From: Bacteroidales bacterium
GTDB taxonomy: Bacteria > Bacteroidota > Bacteroidia > Bacteroidales > Muribaculaceae
Direction: 5' to 3'
Assembly: GCA_030526455.1 (NCBI GenBank)
Contig: JAUNCU010000032.1
Location: forward strand, 1-13,580
Length of the DNA: 13,580 nt
Shown here: positions 1 to 5,369 of the stretch, one piece after another
How positions within the stretch are numbered: the stretch's first letter is position 1
Layout of the letters: each line of letters opens with the position of its first letter
Position numbers and translations under genes: made by a program
Notes under the pieces: model-generated
Databases searched by the model: none
What the model was told of the DNA's origin: nothing
What the model saw: only the letters and a program-made list of their open reading frames with translations

Positions 1-27
1 GTCTGTTAGACCGTTAGACTGTTAGAC
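1..27. repeat. Octanucleotide tandem repeat at the window edge
   Basis: Three adjacent 8-nt units of the form (T/C)GTTAGAC lie at 4-11, 12-19 and 20-27. The array may continue outside the window, because the first bases look like the edge of the same pattern. Read on the minus strand, each unit carries a TAA. Since 8 is not a multiple of 3, three successive units put a stop in each reading frame. The helicase gene on the minus strand ends inside the last unit: its final Val codon and TAA stop come from the repeat. I see no coding function in it. Confidence 0.75.
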
Positions 28-1383
28 TTTTCTGTGGGTGGGGCGGGTGATTTTTATTTCGGGTGATGCTATTTCTATTCTTATTTTTTTGCCTTTTATT
101 TTGGCTGCGTTGAGGTGTTTCAGTGCAGGTTTGGCTTTTTGTTGGGGCACTGCCACGAGGGCGTAGTGGTCGTAGACGTTGATCACGCCTATCTCGGCGG
201 GGGTGATGTGGCTGTTGTTGGTGAGGAAGCCCACGATGTCGCCTTTTGAGATTTTCTCCTTCTTGCCCGCCTTGAAATAGAGGGTGGCGTTTTTGCTTAC
301 GATCTTCTTCTGCGCCTCGGTGTCGACGAAAAATTCGCGGTCGGTCTCCACAAATTCGGGCAGCGACTCCGCCTCGTGGAGCAGGATGTAGACGTCGCCC
401 AGTTTGTCGACACGGGCGGTGCGGCCGTTGCGATGGGTGTAGGCCTCGGGCGACACGGGCAAATGGTAGTGAATCACATTCTTCACATCGCACACATCGA
501 GGCCGCGGGCACCAAGGTCGGTACTCACCAGAATCGGGTAACTCTCATTGTTGAACATCGCGATCGCCTTCTCGCGGTCCATCTGCTCCAGCGCGCCGTG
601 GTAGATGCCCGCCGAGATGCCGCTCTGCTTCAGGTAATCGTAGATGCGTGTCACGGCATCGCGATAGTTGGCAAACACTATCGTCTTGCCCTCGGGGATA
701 CTGAAAAGCAGATGCTTCAGCGCCTCGAGTTTATCCTTCATCGCACTTCTCACCTCCCATATGGTGGTGCGTTCGGCGGGCGCGGCGGTGGCGAGCATAT
801 TCACCTCCACATGGTCGCCCATCGCCACGAAGGCGGGGAATTCGTAGAGCACCGTGGCCGAAGTGAGGATTTTTCGCGAGAGATTAGGCATGCGCTTCAG
901 GAGTTTGCGCATCACCTCCTCAAAGCCCAGTTCGAGGCATTTGTCAAACTCATCCAGAACCAGTTGGCGCACGTTGCGCAGATCGATGTTTCCACGTTCG
1001 GCATGGTCGAGCAGGCGGCCTGGGGTGGACACGATGATGGTGGGCGTCACCACGAGCGACTGCTTCTCGTCGTTCACATTGTGCCCCCCGTAGAGCGTGG
1101 TCACCTTAAAGCCCGTGGCGATGGGGCGGATAACGTCGGAAATCTGCATCACCAACTCGCGCGAAGGCGCAATCACTACGGCCTGCAACTTCTCTTCATC
1201 GAAATTCTTAAGCGCCTTCAGCACCGTGATGGCGAAAGCGATGGTCTTACCCGTGCCCGTGGGCGAATACACCACGCCATTCGCCGTGGGGCGGATTTCG
1301 TTCATCACCCGCATCTGCAGTTCGTTGAGTTCGTTAATGCCGAGTTTGGCGCTGATGGCCGCTAAAATCTCTTGTTCTTTCAT
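22..1383 (-). CDS. DEAD-box ATP-dependent RNA helicase, DbpA-like
   Basis: This is a cytoplasmic RNA helicase that unwinds or remodels RNA using ATP; DbpA relatives act in large ribosomal subunit assembly. The helicase motifs are in order: Q-motif region near residue 23, Walker A SPTGTGKT at 40-47, PSREL near 73-77, TPGR at 120-123, motif II DEFD at 144-147 in place of DEAD, TSAT at 174-177, ARGLD at 292-296 and HRNGRTAR at 317-324. Residues from about 366 to 440 resemble the DbpA RNA-binding (RRM-like) domain that targets 23S rRNA in E. coli DbpA, followed by a short basic tail. The 453-residue length fits the family. The gene lies 15 nt downstream of an exported-protein gene and probably shares its transcript. 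The ATG start fits, since the Q-motif region begins soon after it. The stop is inside an 8-nt tandem repeat. The helicase call is firm; the rRNA target is inferred. Confidence 0.95.
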   Translation of the reverse strand: MKEQEILAAISAKLGINELNELQMRVMNEIRPTANGVVYSPTGTGKTIAFAITVLKALKNFDEEKLQAVVIAPSRELVMQISDVIRPIATGFKVTTLYGGHNVNDEKQSLVVTPTIIVSTPGRLLDHAERGNIDLRNVRQLVLDEFDKCLELGFEEVMRKLLKRMPNLSRKILTSATVLYEFPAFVAMGDHVEVNMLATAAPAERTTIWEVRSAMKDKLEALKHLLFSIPEGKTIVFANYRDAVTRIYDYLKQSGISAGIYHGALEQMDREKAIAMFNNESYPILVSTDLGARGLDVCDVKNVIHYHLPVSPEAYTHRNGRTARVDKLGDVYILLHEAESLPEFVETDREFFVDTEAQKKIVSKNATLYFKAGKKEKISKGDIVGFLTNNSHITPAEIGVINVYDHYALVAVPQQKAKPALKHLNAAKIKGKKIRIEIASPEIKITRPTHRKV

Positions 1384-1398
1384 GCGAAAAATGAGGGG

Positions 1399-2346
1399 TT
1401 ATTGGAAACGGAGTTGGTACATCTCGCCTTGGGTCTGAATCAGGAGTTCGCCCATGTATTCGGCGCAGTCTTCGAGTTCGCCCGCGGTGGCTTTGCTCAG
1501 GTCGATGGTGTTCTGCATCTTGCGCTTCGCAAGGTCCCACACATAGAGCAGCGAGGGATGCTCGGCAGTGCCCAGGCCCACCGGCATGTAGAGGTAGCCG
1601 TGCTTAATCATCAAGCCCTGCCCCACCTGCTTGTAGTAGCCAGTGTAGTAGTCTTCAATGATGTAATTCTCAAGCATATCCTTTTCGCTGAGCGTAATAG
1701 TAGCGGCCTTCTTTCCCTTGGTGGGGATTGTGGGGAGTTTGAATTTCACCAGGCGGTGCTTGTTGTCGGCGCTAAGATTCTCCACCGTGTTGCCGAAGCC
1801 GTAGAGAAACTTATTTTCGCGATCCACCACCCACTGCACGGCATAGCCGTAGAGGCCCGACACGTCCTTGAAATGGATTTTAGCCACGAGTTTCGACGAC
1901 TTCAGGTCGTTGGCCAGCCGCTCCACGTAGATCACATCCTTCTGGCCATCAACCACCTTCTTGTAGCACTGGCTCACGAAAAGCAGCGGAAACTTATCGG
2001 TTTTGGCGAAGTACTGCGTGGTGAAACTCGCCACGTTGGCATGGTTGGTTTCGGCATAACTGCCCAACTTGAAAGTGGCAATCTTCGTGAGCGAATTGCC
2101 ATTGTGGCGATAAGTGGTCGCAAAGCCTTTGTGCTGGAGGCTCACCACGGTTTCGCCCCAGCAGTCCATGCCTTGATAACTGTGCTTGGGTTCGCCTTGC
2201 AGGTCGGCAATCTTTTCGCTCGAGAACTGGCTCTCAGCGAGGCGCAGTTGCGGGCCGGAGTAGTAATAGCGGTCTTGAGCGCTGGCGTAGGCGCAGCAGC
2301 CCACAATGGCCAGCGATAGCAGTAACTTCTTCATCATCGGGCGCAT
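1399..2346 (-). CDS. Exported protein of unknown function, paralogue of the next gene upstream
   Basis: I do not recognise a named family. The protein starts with a basic and hydrophobic signal sequence. Cleavage could follow Ala-Ser-Ala near residue 23, just before Gln. However, Ile-Val-Gly-Cys at 14-17 also fits a lipobox, so a lipid-anchored form is possible. The mature part of about 290 residues is rich in short beta-strand-like stretches and ends with LYVWDL (267-272) and a LIQTQ...YQLRF block, which suggests a beta-propeller-like or lectin-like fold (inference only). It shares LQG, YQGMD (57-61), LYVWDL, IDLS.AT.GEL and the QTQ ending with the gene at 2350-3222, so the two are a tandem duplication. 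The annotated ATG is 3 nt after the upstream stop, but the in-frame ATGs at 2337 and 2334 give a more typical signal peptide (MKKLLL...) and one of them may be the real start. Confidence 0.8.
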   Translation of the reverse strand: MRPMMKKLLLSLAIVGCCAYASAQDRYYYSGPQLRLAESQFSSEKIADLQGEPKHSYQGMDCWGETVVSLQHKGFATTYRHNGNSLTKIATFKLGSYAETNHANVASFTTQYFAKTDKFPLLFVSQCYKKVVDGQKDVIYVERLANDLKSSKLVAKIHFKDVSGLYGYAVQWVVDRENKFLYGFGNTVENLSADNKHRLVKFKLPTIPTKGKKAATITLSEKDMLENYIIEDYYTGYYKQVGQGLMIKHGYLYMPVGLGTAEHPSLLYVWDLAKRKMQNTIDLSKATAGELEDCAEYMGELLIQTQGEMYQLRFQ

Positions 2347-2349
2347 GGG

Positions 2350-3222
2350 TTAGAAAATGAGTTTATACACGCCCTCTTGAGTCTGCACCCAAAGCGCGCC
2401 GTTCCACACACTGCAAGCGGCGAGTTCGCCACGCGTAGCCGCCGAGAGGTCGATCACATTGCGCATCATCTTGCCGTAGAGGTCCCACACGTAGAGTCGC
2501 GAAGGCTCCTTCGCGCTGCCGGCGGTGATGTAGAGCATACCGTTGTGCACACTCACACCGTGGGCCGAAGCCAGCGAAGCGCCCTGGTAGAAGTTTTCGA
2601 TGATGTGACTGTCGAGGGCATCCTTCGCGCTGAGTTTCACTTCGGCTGGGGCGTTCTCCCCTACTTCAGGCAAGGCAAAACGCAGCACCTGGTGGGTGCC
2701 ACTCTTCGCTACAGCCACGGCATAGAGAAAGGCGTTGTCGCCATCGAGCGTCCAGTAAATCTTGTCGGCCTTCACGTCGGTGATGGTGATCGATTGCACC
2801 GTTTTCACATTCTTATATTTCTTGTCCACGCGTTCGACAGCCAGCACACCGCCGTTGCCGCTCACGTAGAGCAGCGGGAGGGCATCGTCGTCGGCCCACT
2901 TCTGGGTGGAGAGGGCGAGGTTGTAGGCGTTGGCGGTTTTCGCGTAAGAGGAGAGTTTGAATTGTTTTTCCTTGTCGAGGTCGGTATTTTTCACATCATA
3001 CACCGTAACAACGCCAGTGGCTTGTGCGCTCACCAGCAGGCCGCCGTTGCTGATATCCATACCTTGATATGCCTGCTTCTTGTCGCCTTGGAGTTTGCCG
3101 GCGTTGCGGCTTTGGAAATAATGCGCTTCAAGTTGCACCTTGTCGCCGTAGTAGTCGTAAGCATTCTGCGCAGCGCCCATGAAAGGAGCGAGCAGCACAG
3201 GGAGTAAAAATTTGTATTTCAT
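2350..3222 (-). CDS. Exported protein of unknown function, first of a tandem paralogue pair
   Basis: The function is unknown. The N-terminus (MKYKFLLPVLLAPFMGAAQ) is a classical signal peptide with probable cleavage near residue 18, just before or at the Ala-Gln pair, so the protein should be periplasmic or at the cell surface. It has 290 residues with no further membrane segment visible. It keeps the landmarks of its neighbour: LQG at 44-46, YQGMD at 52-56, PLLYVSG and AVERVD in the middle, LYVWDL at 243-248, IDLSAATRGEL, and a closing WVQTQ...YKL. The repeated hydrophobic strand pattern and the YVWDL element are compatible with a beta-propeller, but I cannot count blades reliably. It heads the group of three minus-strand genes that ends with the helicase. 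It lies below the terminator of the lipoprotein gene, so it should have its own promoter in 3223-3263; I could not find a clean match there. Confidence 0.8.
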   Translation of the reverse strand: MKYKFLLPVLLAPFMGAAQNAYDYYGDKVQLEAHYFQSRNAGKLQGDKKQAYQGMDISNGGLLVSAQATGVVTVYDVKNTDLDKEKQFKLSSYAKTANAYNLALSTQKWADDDALPLLYVSGNGGVLAVERVDKKYKNVKTVQSITITDVKADKIYWTLDGDNAFLYAVAVAKSGTHQVLRFALPEVGENAPAEVKLSAKDALDSHIIENFYQGASLASAHGVSVHNGMLYITAGSAKEPSRLYVWDLYGKMMRNVIDLSAATRGELAACSVWNGALWVQTQEGVYKLIF

Positions 3223-3263
3223 TATCTTGTAAATGTTTTGATTGTCGGTGAATGTAATTGAAA

Positions 3264-3304
3264 CAAAAACAGAGTACTCTTTTTGATAGGGTATTCTGTT
3301 TTTG
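3264..3304 (-). terminator. Rho-independent terminator of the lipoprotein gene
   Basis: Positions 3264-3279 and 3289-3304 form a 16-bp stem with two G-U pairs and a 9-nt loop. On the minus strand the 3' arm runs into a T-rich stretch (TTTTTGTTTC). It sits 15 nt below the end of the lipoprotein gene at 3320 and upstream of the paralogue pair, so it separates the two transcription units. Confidence 0.8.
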
Positions 3305-3319
3305 AAGGTGATAAAGTTG

Positions 3320-3922
3320 TTATTCAGTGGGGCGATCGAAAGAATTCTTCACCCTGTCTTTTGGTAGCGGAGGCACGCTGCCGGTGGAACCGCTTTTCTT
3401 GTCGTCAGTCTTCTTGGGCGCCTCAGGCACAGGCGACTGCGATGCAGGCGTTTCGGAAGGAATCTCATTCACTTCTTCCACGAGAATCACCTCGTCGTCG
3501 ACTTCTTCGCTGCGGCGGCGCGTGGTGTCCTCCTCAGTGTAGTCGCGGGGCTCATCCTCTTCGTAAGCCTCATTATTGAACTTAAAGAAGAAATTGTCCT
3601 TGTTGGTGATAAGATTGTCGAGAAACGGCTCATTGAGCAAATACGCATTCACCTGCTGCGCAAAGGCATCGGCTTCGGCCGAATTCTTGATGGCCATCTT
3701 TTGGTAAGTGCTTTGCGCGAGTCCCAGGAGTTTCTGGATGTCGGCAGTATCATTCTGCGATATAGCCTTGTCCATCAGCGATTTGAAATCGTCCACCGAG
3801 ATAGAGTCGAGCACAATTTCATCGGAGAGTTTGTGGGCATTCCCCACCTCATTATTGCCCCGCTTGCAGCCCACAGCCACGAGCAAGGCAGCGAATATTA
3901 GAGCGAAATGTAGCGTCTTCAT
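3320..3922 (-). CDS. Predicted lipoprotein with acidic and proline-rich tail, function unknown
   Basis: The first 19 residues are a lipoprotein signal peptide (MKTLHFALIFAALLVAVGC), with lipobox Ala-Val-Gly-Cys and lipidated Cys19. The protein should therefore be anchored to the inner or outer membrane facing the periplasm or cell surface. Residues from about 33 to 110 look mostly helical (IVLDSISVDDFKSLMDKA and following). Residues 117-150 are very acidic (EEDEPRD, EEDTTRRRSEEVDDE). The final 50 residues are Pro/Ser/Lys-rich and low in complexity, probably disordered. At 200 residues it matches no family I recognise. The start is the only ATG that gives an intact signal peptide. It is flanked by a 265-nt divergent intergenic region upstream and a terminator downstream, so it looks monocistronic. 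A role as a periplasmic or cell-wall spacer is conceivable, but nothing in the sequence shows it. Confidence 0.8.
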   Translation of the reverse strand: MKTLHFALIFAALLVAVGCKRGNNEVGNAHKLSDEIVLDSISVDDFKSLMDKAISQNDTADIQKLLGLAQSTYQKMAIKNSAEADAFAQQVNAYLLNEPFLDNLITNKDNFFFKFNNEAYEEDEPRDYTEEDTTRRRSEEVDDEVILVEEVNEIPSETPASQSPVPEAPKKTDDKKSGSTGSVPPLPKDRVKNSFDRPTE

Positions 3923-4024
3923 AACCTATTTTGCAAAAATCGGCGCAAGTTACAAACCTTTTCCCAAATACCAAAACAATACCTTATAAAAAATATGAAT
4001 TACCGTGGAAGAAGGGGATTTTTT

Positions 4025-4091
4025 TGTGCTATCGAGGAGCACACGAAGGGCACCGAGCACATGGGTGGGCTCGCTGACGCTTGCCTGTGCT
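4025..4091. repeat. GC-rich patch of inverted repeats between divergent genes
   Basis: TGTGCT at 4025-4030 can pair with AGCACA at 4038-4043 across a 7-nt loop. A second AGCACA at 4056-4061 can pair with TGTGCT at 4086-4091, or CGAGC (4054-4058) with GCTCG (4069-4073). The patch is clearly more GC-rich than the AT-rich sequence on both sides of it and has no convincing reading frame. It may be a transcribed structure, a regulator-binding region or a remnant. I could not match it to a known riboswitch. Confidence 0.4.
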
Positions 4092-4157
4092 GAGATATAT
4101 AGTGGCACTCATTAGTTAAAAAGGATTATATTGGGGCGCTATGACAAATATTTTTTG

Positions 4158-4165
4158 TAATTTTG
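4158..4165 (+). promoter_or_regulatory. Predicted -7 promoter element of the mtnN-luxS-fbp operon
   Basis: TAATTTTG is an exact match to the Bacteroidetes -7 consensus TAnnTTTG and lies 22 nt before the mtnN ATG, giving a very short leader. The expected -33 TTTG is poor: the nearest candidate is TTGG at 4131-4134, with a 23-nt spacer, slightly too long. Known for the phylum: the primary sigma factor reads TTTG and TAnnTTTG. Use of this site is an inference. Confidence 0.5.
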
Positions 4166-4187
4166 AATAGTTTTTAAAATTACTCTT

Positions 4188-4865
4188 ATGAAGATAGGAA
4201 TTATTGTGGCGATGAGCAAGGAGTTAGCCCTTCTTAAGCCATTGTTGAAATCACCTTCCACTACTAAGGTGAGCGGTATGGAATTTATTGAAGGCGAAAT
4301 CGGTAGCCACTCTGTGGTGGCGCTGCAGTGCGGTATCGGCAAGGTGAATGCCGCCGTGGGCACTACTACGATGATTGCCCAATTTGCCCCCGACCTGATC
4401 ATCAACACCGGTGTGGCCGGCGGCGCCGACCCTAGCGTGAACGTGATGGACGTGGTGGTAGGCGAAAAGGTTTCGTATCACGACGTGTGGTGCGGCCCTG
4501 AATGCGAAGTGGGCGTGGTGCAAGGACTGCCCAACTACTTCGCTGGCAGCAAGGCGATGATTGCCAAGATGCCCGCATCGCCTGAAATCAAATACGGCCT
4601 CATTGCCTCGGGCGACCAGTTTATCGAGTCGAAGGAAAAGGTCGACAAGATCAAGAGCGAATTCCCCGAAGCGCTTGCCGTGGATATGGAATCGGGTGCC
4701 ATCGCGCATGTGTGCGAACTGATGAAGGTGCCTTTCCTCTCGATGCGCGTGATCAGCGACTCCCCTGGCGCCAGCCACAACAGCACCTACCAGTATAACG
4801 ACTTCTGGGAAGATGCGCCCAAACACTCATTCGCTATCGTTGAAAATCTCTTAAACAATCTTTAA
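4188..4865 (+). CDS. mtnN: 5'-methylthioadenosine/S-adenosylhomocysteine nucleosidase
   Basis: This cytoplasmic enzyme cleaves adenine from S-adenosylhomocysteine, methylthioadenosine and 5'-deoxyadenosine. It relieves product inhibition of methyltransferases and supplies S-ribosylhomocysteine to LuxS. The 225-residue protein is family length and begins MKIGIIVAMSKELALL, with the conserved Glu12. The INTGVAGG phosphorylase-fold loop is at 72-79. SGDQF is at 141-145. VDMES at 165-169 carries the catalytic Glu168, followed by AIAHVC. Arg187 and RVISDSPG (catalytic Asp191) complete the E. coli MtnN set of Glu12, Glu174 and Asp197. Position 76 is Val where E. coli has Ser76, a tolerated variation as far as I know. 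It is the first gene of a three-gene plus-strand operon, 9 nt ahead of luxS, a context that independently supports the assignment. Confidence 0.96.
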   Translation: MKIGIIVAMSKELALLKPLLKSPSTTKVSGMEFIEGEIGSHSVVALQCGIGKVNAAVGTTTMIAQFAPDLIINTGVAGGADPSVNVMDVVVGEKVSYHDVWCGPECEVGVVQGLPNYFAGSKAMIAKMPASPEIKYGLIASGDQFIESKEKVDKIKSEFPEALAVDMESGAIAHVCELMKVPFLSMRVISDSPGASHNSTYQYNDFWEDAPKHSFAIVENLLNNL

Positions 4866-4874
4866 TACAGAAAG

Positions 4875-5360
4875 ATGGAAAAAATCACAAGTTTCACTAT
4901 CAACCACCTGAAATTGCTCCGCGGCATCTATGTGTCGAGGGTCGACCGTCTGCCCGCAGGCGACGTGGTCACCACTTTCGACATAAGAATGAAGCAACCC
5001 AACTGTGAGCCAGCCGTGAGCCAATCGGCGCTGCACACCATCGAGCACCTCGCTGCCACCTTCCTTCGCAATCACCCCGAGTGGAAGGACCGCGTGATCT
5101 ACTGGGGTCCCATGGGCTGCTGCACCGGCAACTACCTGCTGCTTTCAGGCGAATACACCTCGAAGGACATCCTGCCGCTGATGCAGGAAACCTTCCGCTT
5201 CATCGCCGAATATGAAGGCGCCATCCCCGGCGCTACCGCCCGCGACTGTGGCAACTACACGCTCAACAACCTTCCCATGGCAAAGTGGGAAGCACGAAAA
5301 TACTTGATTGAAGTTCTTGAAAACATGAAAGAAGAGAACTTCGTGTATCCACAAGACTAA
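4875..5360 (+). CDS. luxS: S-ribosylhomocysteine lyase (autoinducer-2 synthase)
   Basis: LuxS converts S-ribosylhomocysteine to homocysteine and DPD, the precursor of the AI-2 signal, completing the two-step SAH recycling route begun by MtnN. The 161-residue protein has the full set of active-site features. Ser6 and His11 are near the N-terminus, FDIRMKQPN at 35-43 includes Arg38, and HTIEH at 54-58 provides zinc ligands His54 and His58 and general base Glu57. The catalytic Cys lies in MGCCTG (Cys82), and the third zinc ligand is Cys125 in DCGNYTL. The residue after the catalytic Cys is Cys83, where the family usually has Arg (GCRTG). The codons read TGC TGC, so a single base change from CGC could explain it. 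The gene is spaced 9 nt from both neighbours, so it is almost certainly co-transcribed with mtnN and fbp. Confidence 0.97.
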   Translation: MEKITSFTINHLKLLRGIYVSRVDRLPAGDVVTTFDIRMKQPNCEPAVSQSALHTIEHLAATFLRNHPEWKDRVIYWGPMGCCTGNYLLLSGEYTSKDILPLMQETFRFIAEYEGAIPGATARDCGNYTLNNLPMAKWEARKYLIEVLENMKEENFVYPQD

Positions 5361-5369
5361 CAACAGCCA

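Noticed and set aside
376..1365. Long plus-strand open frame (329 codons) opposite the helicase gene
   Set aside because: It is antisense to a gene with all helicase motifs; its translation is His- and Arg-rich with no domain, typical of a shadow frame.
3223..3263. Promoter for the exported pair and helicase operon
   Set aside because: A promoter is expected below the terminator, but I found no TAnnTTTG match on the minus strand with a properly spaced TTTG.
3953..3980. Possible promoter of the lipoprotein gene (AAGGTTTG on the minus strand)
   Set aside because: It has one mismatch at the important first base of the -7 element and no TTTG at the right distance; too weak to list.
3923..4187. 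SAM/SAH-type riboswitch ahead of mtnN
   Set aside because: The predicted promoter leaves a leader of about 17 nt, too short for a riboswitch, and the structured patch lies upstream of it and matches no class I know.
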